DNA of 6,077 nt from Pseudomonadota bacterium (GCA_009786045.1 WQTY01000144.1:1-6077); one strand, 5' to 3'. Counted from the stretch's first letter, positions 1-6,062 are shown. Program-made: numbers and translations. Notes: generated by a model not told the origin, from the letters alone.

Positions 1-360
1 GCAGAGGGTGACCGCTTCGAGCAGTGGCTGGTAAGGGTCATCCGTGATGGGTGGTGGCTCGTGGGGAGCCTGGGGGCGTTGCCTGATTTGCCGGGCAATG
101 ATGCGTTCTGCCTCATATTTGAGCCTCGACAGCCGAAAGTTCTTGTCGAAGAACCCCGGGTGTCTGGCCAGAAACTCGTTAAACCCCGCCATGAAATCTG
201 TTGCGGGAATGCCGCTTCTGGCCCACTGAAAAAGGTAAAAGATATCTGTCGAAGAGAACTGCCGGGTGGGGAAGCAGTCGTTGAGCCAACGCTGCATTGT
301 GGTAAGAAATGGCATCAGGGTGGTTTCCTGCGATGCCTGCTCCAGACTGTCTCTGTGCAT
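1..360 (-). CDS. Hypothetical protein, N-terminal part (gene continues past the left edge)
   Basis: A minus-strand frame stays open from an ATG at 358-360 to the window edge, giving 120 codons with no stop. The start is chosen because it is the first ATG after the ATPase stop codon (363-365), only 2 bases away, which implies cotranscription and probably translational coupling. The Shine-Dalgarno match is weak. The visible protein is soluble-looking, with no signal peptide or membrane segment. Residues 17-75 look helical, with a pattern of aromatic residues and a W-A-R-S-G-I-P stretch near residues 46-52. From memory this resembles small uncharacterised proteins with a 'D..L...W...GIP...' N-terminus seen in deltaproteobacteria and acidobacteria; this was not checked. 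After about residue 92 it becomes polar and proline-rich, with a PPP run at 102-104, possibly a linker to a domain outside the window. No function is assigned. The reading frame is well supported by its position behind the ATPase. Confidence 0.75.
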   Translation of the reverse strand, partial: MHRDSLEQASQETTLMPFLTTMQRWLNDCFPTRQFSSTDIFYLFQWARSGIPATDFMAGFNEFLARHPGFFDKNFRLSRLKYEAERIIARQIRQRPQAPHEPPPITDDPYQPLLEAVTLC

Positions 361-362
361 GG

Positions 363-2564
363 TCAGTTCTCATCGCTGTGAGAGACCAGCATGCCCATGC
401 TCTTCATTTCAATGCGTGCTGCCTGGTAGAGCGTATCCTGATCGACAACGCCCTCTGTCGAGGCAGCCATGAACGCTGCACGCAGGATGGCATTGCGAAT
501 ATAGCCGCCGCTGATTTCAAACTCCGTTGCCAGTTCGCGGACGTCGATTTTTCCCTTTGGCAGTCTGGCCGACTTGAGCATGGATTGCCACAGGCGTGCG
601 CGCTCGGTTTTGGATGGCTTCGGGAAGGAAACCCTTAGCGAGAGGCGCCGTGCAAAGGCTTCATCAATGCCGGCAGGGAAGTTTGTCGTCAGAATGGCAA
701 CACCCGGAAAACGCTCAATGCGCTGCAGGAGATAGTTGACTTCGAGGTTGGCGTACTTGTCGTTTGAGCTCTTAACGTTTGTGCGCTGGCCAAAGAGGGA
801 ATCGGCTTCGTCAAACAGCAGCATCGCCTGTGCATTTTCAGCTTCATTGAAGATTTGGGCCAGATTCTTTTCTGTTTCCCCAACATATTTCGACATCACC
901 CGCGACAGATCGACCTGATAGACATCGATCCCAATTTCGTTGGCAATGAGCGCGGCGCACATGCTCTTGCCCGTTCCCGGCGGGCCATCAAAGAGGGCAG
1001 ACAATCCGAGATCATGGCCAAACCGATCACCCAGGCCCCACTCTGTGAGCACCTTGGCGCGGTAGCGGTAGCGGTAGACAATTTCGCGAAGCTGAACCTC
1101 AACATCTTTGGGAACAATCAGATCCTCCCATCGGTATTTCTTTTCAAGCAGGGTCGCATGCTCGCTGAGCCTGTGACGCATTTGCTCCTTGATGGCCGAG
1201 ACAATGTGTTCGCTCTCAACGCGCTCGCCTGGCATGGACTGATAGGCGGCTTCGCGCACGGCGTCTTTGATTTGTCCGGGGGTAAGGCGGAAACTGTCAG
1301 CATATGCCTTCAGATCGCACTGACCGTCGCGCATGTTGGAAGGCAGGGTTTGTTCCCACAACGCCAGGCTCGTGATATGGTCTGGCATCGTGATCGGGAA
1401 AACCTCGACATTTCGCGACGTGAGCCGTGGGGCAAAAGAAGCGCTATTTTGGCAGGTGATGATGATGGTCGAAGGGTGCCAGGAGAGGCAGGCGTCGAGA
1501 ACGCGGCATACACCAAGATGCAGGGCACTTATCTCGGCATGAAAGTTGGCATCCTCGGCGGTGGTTGGCAGGATGAGTTTCTCCCACCCATAGAGACACA
1601 AGAGGGCATCGTGCAGTATAGACTCTCTGACGGCGAGGCTTAGCGCATGTGGAAAGTTCTCGAAGCTGGCATAGAGAGATTTGATGTCGACGCAGAGCAG
1701 ATCTTTTTCGAGGATTTTGGCCACATCCTGTGCAAAGCGGCGCTTGCCGGCGCCAGACGGCCCTGTCACAAAACAAAGCGGCAGATTCCAGCCCGGGATG
1801 GAGAGGTGACGCAGTTTGGCAAGACGTTCGCGCCACTGTGTCTGCAGGTTCGGTCCAAGTATGGCAGGGCTGGCAAGACTGTCGCGCGTTCGAAGTTCGG
1901 AAAAGGCTCCGATTGCCGGTTCAAAGAGCTGTTTGCCGCCAATAAATGACAGCATGCGCTGAGGCAAAGATAGCGGGTAGGTGTTGGGCGGCAGATAGGA
2001 GGATGCCTGGCGAATTTCGATCAGTTGTTCTGAGAGCAGCACGCTGTCTGGAGAAATGAGGTCCATCCAGTATGCGCAGTCTTTGTCTGTTGAGAATACC
2101 TCGATAAAGAGCGAAAGCGTTGCGTACTGGCGATCAAAGTGATTTTGAATGAAGGCATAAAGGCGCGCAAACGTAGGGTTAAAGGCGGGGGCTACCGTTA
2201 GCAGAAAAAGGAGATACTGTGCGTCGCTCAGGTGATACTGCTGACGCAGGAAGGCCAGAGGGGTGTGCCTGTCGAAGGGTTGATTCTGAGCATAGCGTCG
2301 CTGCCGTTTTTGATCGATGCGCACGAAGGCATCCTTGGCCTGAATTTCATCGAGCGTTGGGTCAGAGGCTTCATGCTGGCGTTCGCGCAGACGTGCCTCA
2401 ACTTCCTGTGGATAGACGGCGACCCCTGGGCGAAGGTGTTCGGCGCCGGGCAGCAGCCCGACAGCCTGCATCTCCCGGATGCGTACTTCCAACAGAGCAC
2501 GCAGCCACTCAAGTTCGAAGTCGAGGTGTGAAAGGGCAGGATTCTTGGGGGCAGCCGGACGCAT
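363..2564 (-). CDS. Two-domain AAA+ ATPase, eCIS/Afp15-like family
   Basis: A 733-residue cytoplasmic ATPase. Residues about 100-160 form a helical, probably winged-helix, region containing LSDAQYLLFLL. Residues about 255-470 are a first, degenerate AAA+ module: its Walker A is GPSGAGKR (268-275), with Arg where Ser/Thr binds magnesium, and no acidic Walker B pair is visible near LYGWEKL (324-330). Residues about 478-720 are a canonical AAA+ module. It has Walker A GPPGTGKS (527-534), a pore-loop-like KYVGE (559-563), Walker B LLFDEAD (582-588), sensor 1 at TTN (626-628), an arginine-finger pair R639-R640, and a sensor-2-like GGYIRNA (686-692). The stretch from WEDLIVP through this domain closely matches ATPases of extracellular contractile injection system loci as I remember them; related copies also occur outside such loci. 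The expected role is ATP-driven remodelling or assembly of protein complexes; the substrate is unknown. The start is fixed by a strong GGAGG six bases upstream. The following gene begins 2 bases after the stop. A terminator-like hairpin lies just upstream of the ribosome binding site. Confidence 0.93.
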   Translation of the reverse strand: MRPAAPKNPALSHLDFELEWLRALLEVRIREMQAVGLLPGAEHLRPGVAVYPQEVEARLRERQHEASDPTLDEIQAKDAFVRIDQKRQRRYAQNQPFDRHTPLAFLRQQYHLSDAQYLLFLLTVAPAFNPTFARLYAFIQNHFDRQYATLSLFIEVFSTDKDCAYWMDLISPDSVLLSEQLIEIRQASSYLPPNTYPLSLPQRMLSFIGGKQLFEPAIGAFSELRTRDSLASPAILGPNLQTQWRERLAKLRHLSIPGWNLPLCFVTGPSGAGKRRFAQDVAKILEKDLLCVDIKSLYASFENFPHALSLAVRESILHDALLCLYGWEKLILPTTAEDANFHAEISALHLGVCRVLDACLSWHPSTIIITCQNSASFAPRLTSRNVEVFPITMPDHITSLALWEQTLPSNMRDGQCDLKAYADSFRLTPGQIKDAVREAAYQSMPGERVESEHIVSAIKEQMRHRLSEHATLLEKKYRWEDLIVPKDVEVQLREIVYRYRYRAKVLTEWGLGDRFGHDLGLSALFDGPPGTGKSMCAALIANEIGIDVYQVDLSRVMSKYVGETEKNLAQIFNEAENAQAMLLFDEADSLFGQRTNVKSSNDKYANLEVNYLLQRIERFPGVAILTTNFPAGIDEAFARRLSLRVSFPKPSKTERARLWQSMLKSARLPKGKIDVRELATEFEISGGYIRNAILRAAFMAASTEGVVDQDTLYQAARIEMKSMGMLVSHSDEN
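1059..1076 (-). repeat. Three tandem in-frame hexanucleotide units inside the ATPase gene
   Basis: Three perfect copies of GCGGTA (plus strand) lie head to tail and encode Tyr-Arg-Tyr-Arg-Tyr-Arg, residues 497-502 of the ATPase, just before the second AAA+ module. The unit is a multiple of three, so gain or loss of a copy would keep the frame. Relatives of this ATPase usually carry a basic helix here, so the repeat is probably just part of that helix. Confidence 0.8.
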
Positions 2565-2570
2565 CGACGT

Positions 2571-2575
2571 CCTCC
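2571..2575 (-). promoter_or_regulatory. Ribosome binding site of the ATPase gene
   Basis: GGAGG on the minus strand lies six bases before the ATG at 2562-2564, an optimal spacing. It fixes the start codon. It also lies only seven bases beyond the T-run of the terminator-like hairpin, so no promoter of normal size fits between the two. Confidence 0.85.
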
Positions 2576-2582
2576 ATGATAG

Positions 2583-2631
2583 AAAAAAAGGATTAAGTCC
2601 TGGGTGTCTGTCCCAAACCTCAATCCTTTTT
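2583..2631 (-). terminator. Strong intrinsic terminator or attenuator between lipoprotein and ATPase genes
   Basis: Reading the minus strand, a run of A (2631-2627) and GGATTGAG (2626-2619) pair with CTTAATCC (2597-2590) and a T-run. The inner stem is TTTGGG with CCCAGG, closed by the seven-base loop ACAGACA. That gives 20 stem positions with a single G-A mismatch and three G-U pairs, followed on the minus strand by seven T (2589-2583). It lies 27 bases after the lipoprotein stop codon, as expected for its terminator. Because the A and T runs are symmetric, it could also stop plus-strand transcripts, although no plus-strand gene ends here. It sits inside the 93-base gap leading to the ATPase, so it may act as an attenuator for that gene. 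Confidence 0.85.
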
Positions 2632-2657
2632 CATGTCAAATGGCGTTTGATGGGCGC

Positions 2658-4418
2658 CTATTTATTCGCAAGCGTGATGATCAGATTTTCGAGGTTGATC
2701 CTGGCAGTCTGGTAATGGATCTGGCTCATGGTCCCAGCCAGCGTCCTGCTCAGCGTTCTGATCCGCTCAATGTCGGCCGCCGTGCCAAGATTTGCGAGGG
2801 CGTTGGTGGCATATATCTGACCAAAGAGATCGAAACTCCCGTAGACGCCGCAGATAACTTCAAAGAACTGATGGTCGCCGGAGAGCCCCAGCTCGTAGAC
2901 GATCTTGATGCGTTCGTAATTTGACAGCCCCTCGTTGCCCAGCGCCCCGGCATAGCACGCTGCCCTGGTGTCGCATCGATCGGCCAGTTCGAAGGCGGGC
3001 CTGACGGCATTGATGCGCTGAACGATCGTATCATTGGCATGGGCCATCAGCGGGGCATCTTCATTTTCGGGCGCGGGCACGGCGAATTCTTTTTCCTGCA
3101 TGTCATTGAAGAGCTGCCAGAGGGCTTTTGTGTCGCCATTTCGAGCGGTGATAGCCAGATAGGTCAGCATATCGGTGGCGATTGCAGCCCGCGCCCAGTT
3201 TCGGAATGTTCTCTCGTCGGCAAATTCCTCGCCTTTGAGTACGTTCACCATCGCTGCGACTTCTTCGGTCGAAACGAGTTCATTTTCACGAAGTACGCGG
3301 AAAGCATTGACGCGTTGCGATACCTCGATATTTGTTGTGCCAGTCAGCTCAATGGCATTCCTGAACTTAATTTTGAATGGCTCTGTCCAATTGAAAATGT
3401 CTGTAAAAATGGTTTTGGCGCGAGCGTTGTCGCGAACGCCGATATCATTGATTGCAAAGAAGGCAGCCTGAGAAGCGGCACCCACCAGCGAGGCCCACTG
3501 AGCCCAGGCCGGATCACCTGCAGGGCGAATGGCCAGTGTGCCGGGCACTGGAATGCGCCTTGTATTGCCAACGAAGTCGAGCATGGGCCCGATAGCTTCT
3601 TTTGCCCTGAATATCGCCAGCATATTGGCAGTATCGCTGCGCACAGTATCGGCAGTCATGGTGTCAGGGTGTTTTTCGATGTAAATATTGAGGTCTTTGT
3701 TTTCGAGCTTGAAGGCCGTCAGGAGCACCGGCACGGCAACATCTCTGCCCAGTGCCATGAGGGCACGCCTGCAGTCCGGTCCCAGGGAGCGACCCACGCC
3801 ATCCATGTGAAAGCCTGCCAGCAGGAGGGTACCGGCGGCATCGGGATCTTTTTGGAACTCAAGCACGTTGCAGCTCGTGCGCAGGAGCGAGAACGGCGTT
3901 TCATCAAGGTTGCCGTTCAGGATAGACTTTGCTTTGGCAGCGATGGCACTGCTCTTGATTGTCGTGCCCGTATCGAGGATGACGCGTCTGACTTCCGGGT
4001 TAACCTGCCTGTCGAAATTTTTCAGCAGGAGGTTTTGCACCTCTGCGCTTTGCGTAGCCCTGGCGCCATGGGCCGCCTGAATCACCTGCTTAAAGTCGGT
4101 CGACTCGGCAGCTTTTTTAAAGGCAGAGTCTGCCAGGGGGTTGCCGCTTGAGGCCAGAGCAGTGATGATTTCCCGATCAAAGGGTGAACCTTCTTCGTAC
4201 ATTTTGACGAGCAGGGGGATGAACGGCTCCAGCCTGCCGGGGGAGGCTGAAATGGACATGAGCCTCGGTATGGCCCTGTCGAGCCGCTTGCGCGATTCGA
4301 GAGCTCTCATCAAGCCATCATCTGTGTCGACGTCAATGGGGGTACACGCCGCCATGAAACCGAAACTGGCGGCAATTGCTGCCAGGCCAAGGCGTTGAAA
4401 CGCACGAATTTTCTTCAT
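2658..4418 (-). CDS. HEAT-like repeat lipoprotein, function unknown
   Basis: A 586-residue exported lipoprotein. The N-terminus has basic residues (MKKIR), a hydrophobic stretch (about 10-22) and a lipobox-like MAAC with the lipidated Cys at position 25. Residue +2 is Thr, not Asp, which by the E. coli rule favours outer-membrane sorting. The mature protein is almost wholly alpha-helical, made of repeating Ala/Leu-rich helix pairs (for example about 65-105, 110-165, 215-240, 265-285, 370-440 and 500-585), typical of HEAT/armadillo-like solenoids that bind other proteins. I see no enzyme motif. Cys482 and Cys488 are close enough to form a disulphide; others are at 183, 216 and 523. The start is ATG 4416-4418, preceded by GAGG six bases upstream and followed at once by the signal peptide. 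A 47-codon in-frame extension from a TTG at 4557-4559 is rejected because it would overlap the promoter -10 element. The gene is transcribed away from yebC and ends in a strong terminator. Confidence 0.88.
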   Translation of the reverse strand: MKKIRAFQRLGLAAIAASFGFMAACTPIDVDTDDGLMRALESRKRLDRAIPRLMSISASPGRLEPFIPLLVKMYEEGSPFDREIITALASSGNPLADSAFKKAAESTDFKQVIQAAHGARATQSAEVQNLLLKNFDRQVNPEVRRVILDTGTTIKSSAIAAKAKSILNGNLDETPFSLLRTSCNVLEFQKDPDAAGTLLLAGFHMDGVGRSLGPDCRRALMALGRDVAVPVLLTAFKLENKDLNIYIEKHPDTMTADTVRSDTANMLAIFRAKEAIGPMLDFVGNTRRIPVPGTLAIRPAGDPAWAQWASLVGAASQAAFFAINDIGVRDNARAKTIFTDIFNWTEPFKIKFRNAIELTGTTNIEVSQRVNAFRVLRENELVSTEEVAAMVNVLKGEEFADERTFRNWARAAIATDMLTYLAITARNGDTKALWQLFNDMQEKEFAVPAPENEDAPLMAHANDTIVQRINAVRPAFELADRCDTRAACYAGALGNEGLSNYERIKIVYELGLSGDHQFFEVICGVYGSFDLFGQIYATNALANLGTAADIERIRTLSRTLAGTMSQIHYQTARINLENLIITLANK

Positions 4419-4554
4419 CGATATCCTCGTATCCGTAATGGTTGATGTGACGCGTTCCTGGAGGCAAAGAGAGCGCCGTCGTCCGTGCAGGAAGCGCCTC
4501 CCCGGCTGGCAAGGACCAACGGGGGAACGGGCCGCCTGGCAGACATCAAAGCGT
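4419..4554 (-). other. 5' leader of the lipoprotein mRNA, potentially structured
   Basis: With transcription starting about 7 bases beyond the -10 element, the leader is about 135 bases, long for a simple gene. The best local fold is a hairpin at 4500-4524: CCCCG and UUGG pair with CCAG and CGGGG around the six-base loop UCCUUG, with one bulged C, giving nine base pairs. A perfect seven-base inverted repeat (4442-4448 with 4543-4549) could close nearly the whole leader into one domain. A GGAGGC (minus strand, 4501-4496) is complementary to GCCTCC (4465-4460). The ribosome binding site GAGG lies at 4425-4428. I do not recognise a known riboswitch class, and chance pairing in GC-rich sequence cannot be excluded. 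Confidence 0.4.
4425..4428 (-). promoter_or_regulatory. Ribosome binding site of the lipoprotein gene
   Basis: GAGG on the minus strand, six bases before the ATG at 4416-4418. It supports this start over the upstream in-frame TTG, which would add 47 residues ahead of the signal peptide. Confidence 0.75.
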
Positions 4555-4558
4555 CGCA

Positions 4559-4587
4559 ATACTACGGCGTCCGTGACATGTCGTCAA
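4559..4587 (-). promoter_or_regulatory. Sigma-70-type promoter of the lipoprotein gene
   Basis: On the minus strand, TTGACG (4587-4582) and TAGTAT (4564-4559) are separated by exactly 17 bases. The -35 box matches consensus at five of six positions and the -10 box at four of six, including the key A at position 2 and the final T. Transcription would begin near 4552-4554. This is the only convincing promoter in the intergenic region. Confidence 0.7.
4574..4586. promoter_or_regulatory. Palindrome in the promoter spacer, candidate operator
   Basis: GACATGTC at 4575-4582 is a perfect eight-base palindrome. An overlapping arrangement, TGAC (4574-4577) with GTCA (4583-4586) around ATGTC, is also present. 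Both lie between or over the -35 and -10 boxes of the lipoprotein promoter, where a bound repressor would block RNA polymerase. Short palindromes are common, so this is only a candidate site and no regulator is identified. Confidence 0.25.
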
Positions 4588-4628
4588 CGAATTGTGCAAG
4601 GCAATGACGAAGAACCCATCCCCGGATA

Positions 4629-4647
4629 TCAAAAACTCGTCAAAAAC
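4629..4647. repeat. Two direct octamer A-tract repeats, 11 bases apart
   Basis: TCAAAAAC occurs at 4629-4636 and again at 4640-4647, so the A-tracts recur after about one helical turn. They lie about 42 bases upstream of the -35 box of the lipoprotein promoter and about 155 bases before the yebC start. Phased A-tracts can bend DNA or form tandem half-sites for a regulator. The pair may also be coincidental. Confidence 0.35.
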
Positions 4648-4793
4648 CGTTGTCCGGCCATGGGACTTGGGTGTATGTCTGACACCTGGAGCGATGCATC
4701 GGCTGCGGTCGATGCGGCCCGGGGGTGCGTTTGCACGGATGACGGATACAGACCATGTGGCACGCACCTGCATGATAACACATCAGCCACAGT

Positions 4794-4797
4794 GAGG
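4794..4797 (+). promoter_or_regulatory. Ribosome binding site of yebC
   Basis: GAGG lies four bases before the ATG at 4802-4804, a slightly short but workable spacing. The start also agrees with the conserved family N-terminus, Met-(Ala/Ser)-Gly-His-Ser-Lys-Trp. Confidence 0.65.
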
Positions 4798-4801
4798 TTC
4801 T

Positions 4802-5545
4802 ATGTCAGGTCACAGTAAATGGAGCACCATCAAGCATAAGAAGGCCAAGACCGACGCGGCTCGCTCGCAGTCCTGGACAAAGGTCGTCCGCGAGCTTATT
4901 GTAGCGGCTCAGAGCGGCGCGGATCCCGATTTCAACTCTGCCCTGCGCCTGGCTATTCAAAAGGCCAAAGCCTGCAACATGCCAAGGGACAACATTGAGC
5001 GTGCCATCAAACGTGGTGCGGGGGGCGAGGATGGGACCCATTATGACCAGATCTTCTATGAAGGATACGGGGCGGCCGGCGTGGCTGTCCTCGTCGAGAC
5101 GCTGACAGATAATCGCAACAGGACGGTTGCCAATGTCCGTGCACTCATGGCCAAAAACGGCGGTGCCATGGGCGAAGCCGGTTCTGTGGCCTGGCAGTTT
5201 AAGACGCTGGGACAAATCACGCTTCTTGGCGACAGCCTCGACGAGAACGATGTCATGATGGCGGCGCTTGAAGCAGGGGCAGAAGACGTTACCAACGACG
5301 ACGGCATGCTGGCCATTATCACAGCACCCGCCGATGTCGCCGAGGTCGCCCGGACACTCGAAGCCCAGGGCTACAAAATCGACACCATGGAAATCACCAA
5401 AGTTGCTTCCAATCTCATCAAGGTGGATGAAAAGGCCGCCGCCTCCATCCTCAAAATGTGTGCCGTCCTGGAAGATGACGATGACGTGCAGAATGTTTAC
5501 ACCAATGCTGACATTGCCGACGAAATCATGGAGAAACTCAGCTAA
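4802..5545 (+). CDS. yebC: YebC/PmpR (TACO1) family protein
   Basis: A 247-residue cytoplasmic protein of full family length. The signature N-terminus GHSKW (3-7) is present, followed by the basic helix IKHKKAK (10-16), NMPRDNIERAIKRG (59-72), YEGYG (86-90), TDNRNRT (102-108), the GSVAWQF stretch (127-133) and the C-terminal VQNVYTNADI. The family was long annotated as transcriptional regulators (PmpR in Pseudomonas quorum sensing). More recent work on bacterial and mitochondrial members links it to helping ribosomes through polyproline and similar stalls. Which activity this copy has cannot be told from sequence. It is the first gene of a two-gene unit: its TAA stop (5543-5545) directly abuts the ruvC ATG. 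This neighbourhood with ruvC is widespread in proteobacteria. Nothing is truncated or missing. Confidence 0.97.
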   Translation: MSGHSKWSTIKHKKAKTDAARSQSWTKVVRELIVAAQSGADPDFNSALRLAIQKAKACNMPRDNIERAIKRGAGGEDGTHYDQIFYEGYGAAGVAVLVETLTDNRNRTVANVRALMAKNGGAMGEAGSVAWQFKTLGQITLLGDSLDENDVMMAALEAGAEDVTNDDGMLAIITAPADVAEVARTLEAQGYKIDTMEITKVASNLIKVDEKAAASILKMCAVLEDDDDVQNVYTNADIADEIMEKLS

Positions 5546-6040
5546 ATGACAGGCAGCGTGCGCATCCTTGGCATCGATCCCGGCTCTCGCCATATGGGGT
5601 ACGGCCTGATCGAAAAGAACGGCTCAAGGCTGCGCTACATGGATGCCTCACGCCTCTCCCTCGGAAGCGGCGACTTTATCCAGCGCCTCCTGCACATCGA
5701 CGGCTTTTTGTCGGCCTATATTGCTGACCACCAGCCCGCAGCCGTTGCCATCGAAGGCATTTTCCATCAGAAGTACGCCGATGCGGCCATCAAACTCGGA
5801 CACGCCCGCGGCGTGGCCATCTGCTGCTGCGCCCGGGCCGGATTGGCCGTCTTCGAATACGCCCCAACAGACGTCAAACAGAGCGTGACCTCCTACGGAA
5901 GGGCCGAAAAATCTCAGGTCGCCAGCATGGTTCGCATGATTCTGGGCGTGCAGGCACAGTGGCCGGCCGATGCTTCCGATGCCCTGGCACTGGCAATATG
6001 CCACGCCAACCGCGCACACACCCTCCTGCCCAGCCGATGA
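5546..6040 (+). CDS. ruvC: Crossover junction endodeoxyribonuclease RuvC
   Basis: A 164-residue Holliday-junction resolvase, close to the usual length of about 160-175. RuvC dimers make paired nicks across four-way DNA junctions during recombinational repair, working with the RuvAB branch-migration motor. All four catalytic acids are visible: D11 in ILGIDPGS, E70 in VAIEGIF, and D142 and D145 in PADASDALALAI. F73 matches the aromatic residue three positions after the catalytic Glu (F69 of E. coli RuvC). Also present are KLGHARGVAI (83-92) and the VKQSVTSYGRAEKSQV segment (110-125). The ATG touches the yebC stop codon (TAAATG), so translation is probably coupled; the nearest Shine-Dalgarno-like GGAG (5530-5533) is 12 bases away and inside yebC. 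ruvA and ruvB often follow, but only 37 bases remain in the window. Confidence 0.97.
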   Translation: MTGSVRILGIDPGSRHMGYGLIEKNGSRLRYMDASRLSLGSGDFIQRLLHIDGFLSAYIADHQPAAVAIEGIFHQKYADAAIKLGHARGVAICCCARAGLAVFEYAPTDVKQSVTSYGRAEKSQVASMVRMILGVQAQWPADASDALALAICHANRAHTLLPSR

Positions 6041-6045
6041 TTTGA

Positions 6046-6062
6046 AGGGGGCCGCGCCCCCT
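6046..6062 (+). terminator. GC-rich hairpin after ruvC, uncertain terminator
   Basis: AGGGGGC (6046-6052) and GCCCCCT (6056-6062) form a perfect seven-base-pair stem around the loop CGC, starting five bases after the ruvC stop. No T-run follows in the remaining 15 bases, so it is not a standard intrinsic terminator. It could aid Rho-dependent or weak termination, protect the 3' end, or be an intergenic hairpin before another gene. Confidence 0.4.

Larger units (their letters stand above)
4588..4801. other. Upstream part of the divergent intergenic region (yebC leader side)
   Basis: Together with the lipoprotein leader and promoter this completes the 383-base region without a gene. I see no tRNA, known small RNA or credible small gene here. 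It contains the A-tract pair (4629-4647), a small hairpin GGTGT/ACACC (4670-4674 with 4682-4686), and a cluster of CGATGC-type sequence: the perfect palindrome CGATGCATCG at 4692-4701 and an overlapping inverted repeat, GCATCG 4696-4701 with CGATGC 4710-4715. The yebC promoter should lie here or further upstream, but no pair of boxes with acceptable spacing was found. Confidence 0.5.

Noticed and set aside
855..1643. 262-codon open frame on the plus strand opposite the ATPase gene
   Set aside because: It is codon-aligned antisense to conserved AAA+ motifs. It has no RBS and no recognisable product.
2634..2639. TTGACA on the minus strand as a -35 box for the ATPase
   Set aside because: It matches consensus, but no acceptable -10 box occurs 16-18 bases downstream; that position lies inside the hairpin stem and is G-rich.
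3039..4151. 370-codon open frame on the plus strand opposite the lipoprotein gene
   Set aside because: Its codons are exactly aligned with those of the lipoprotein on the other strand. Such frames stay open when the real gene avoids TTA, CTA and TCA codons. The translation has no recognisable domain, and the real gene has an RBS, signal peptide, promoter and terminator.
4419..4559. 47-residue in-frame N-terminal extension of the lipoprotein from a TTG codon
   Set aside because: The TTG overlaps the -10 box, so it lies upstream of the likely transcript start. The extension would bury the signal peptide, and the ATG at 4416-4418 has its own RBS.
4440..4560. A known structured RNA such as SRP RNA, tmRNA, 6S RNA or RNase P RNA
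   Set aside because: The region can fold, but none of the invariant core sequences of these RNAs is present on either strand.
4758..4772. TGGCACG-N4-TGCA as a sigma-54 promoter for yebC
   Set aside because: The GG and GC elements are separated by nine bases instead of the required ten, a spacing that normally abolishes sigma-54 promoter function.
4546..4818. Small open frames on both strands in the divergent intergenic region
   Set aside because: They have no Shine-Dalgarno sequence, use poor start codons or run into yebC, and their translations show no conserved-looking features.
4805..5593. 262-codon open frame on the minus strand opposite yebC
   Set aside because: It is codon-aligned antisense to a fully conserved yebC, and its translation is Gly/His-rich and low in plausibility. 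It is a shadow.
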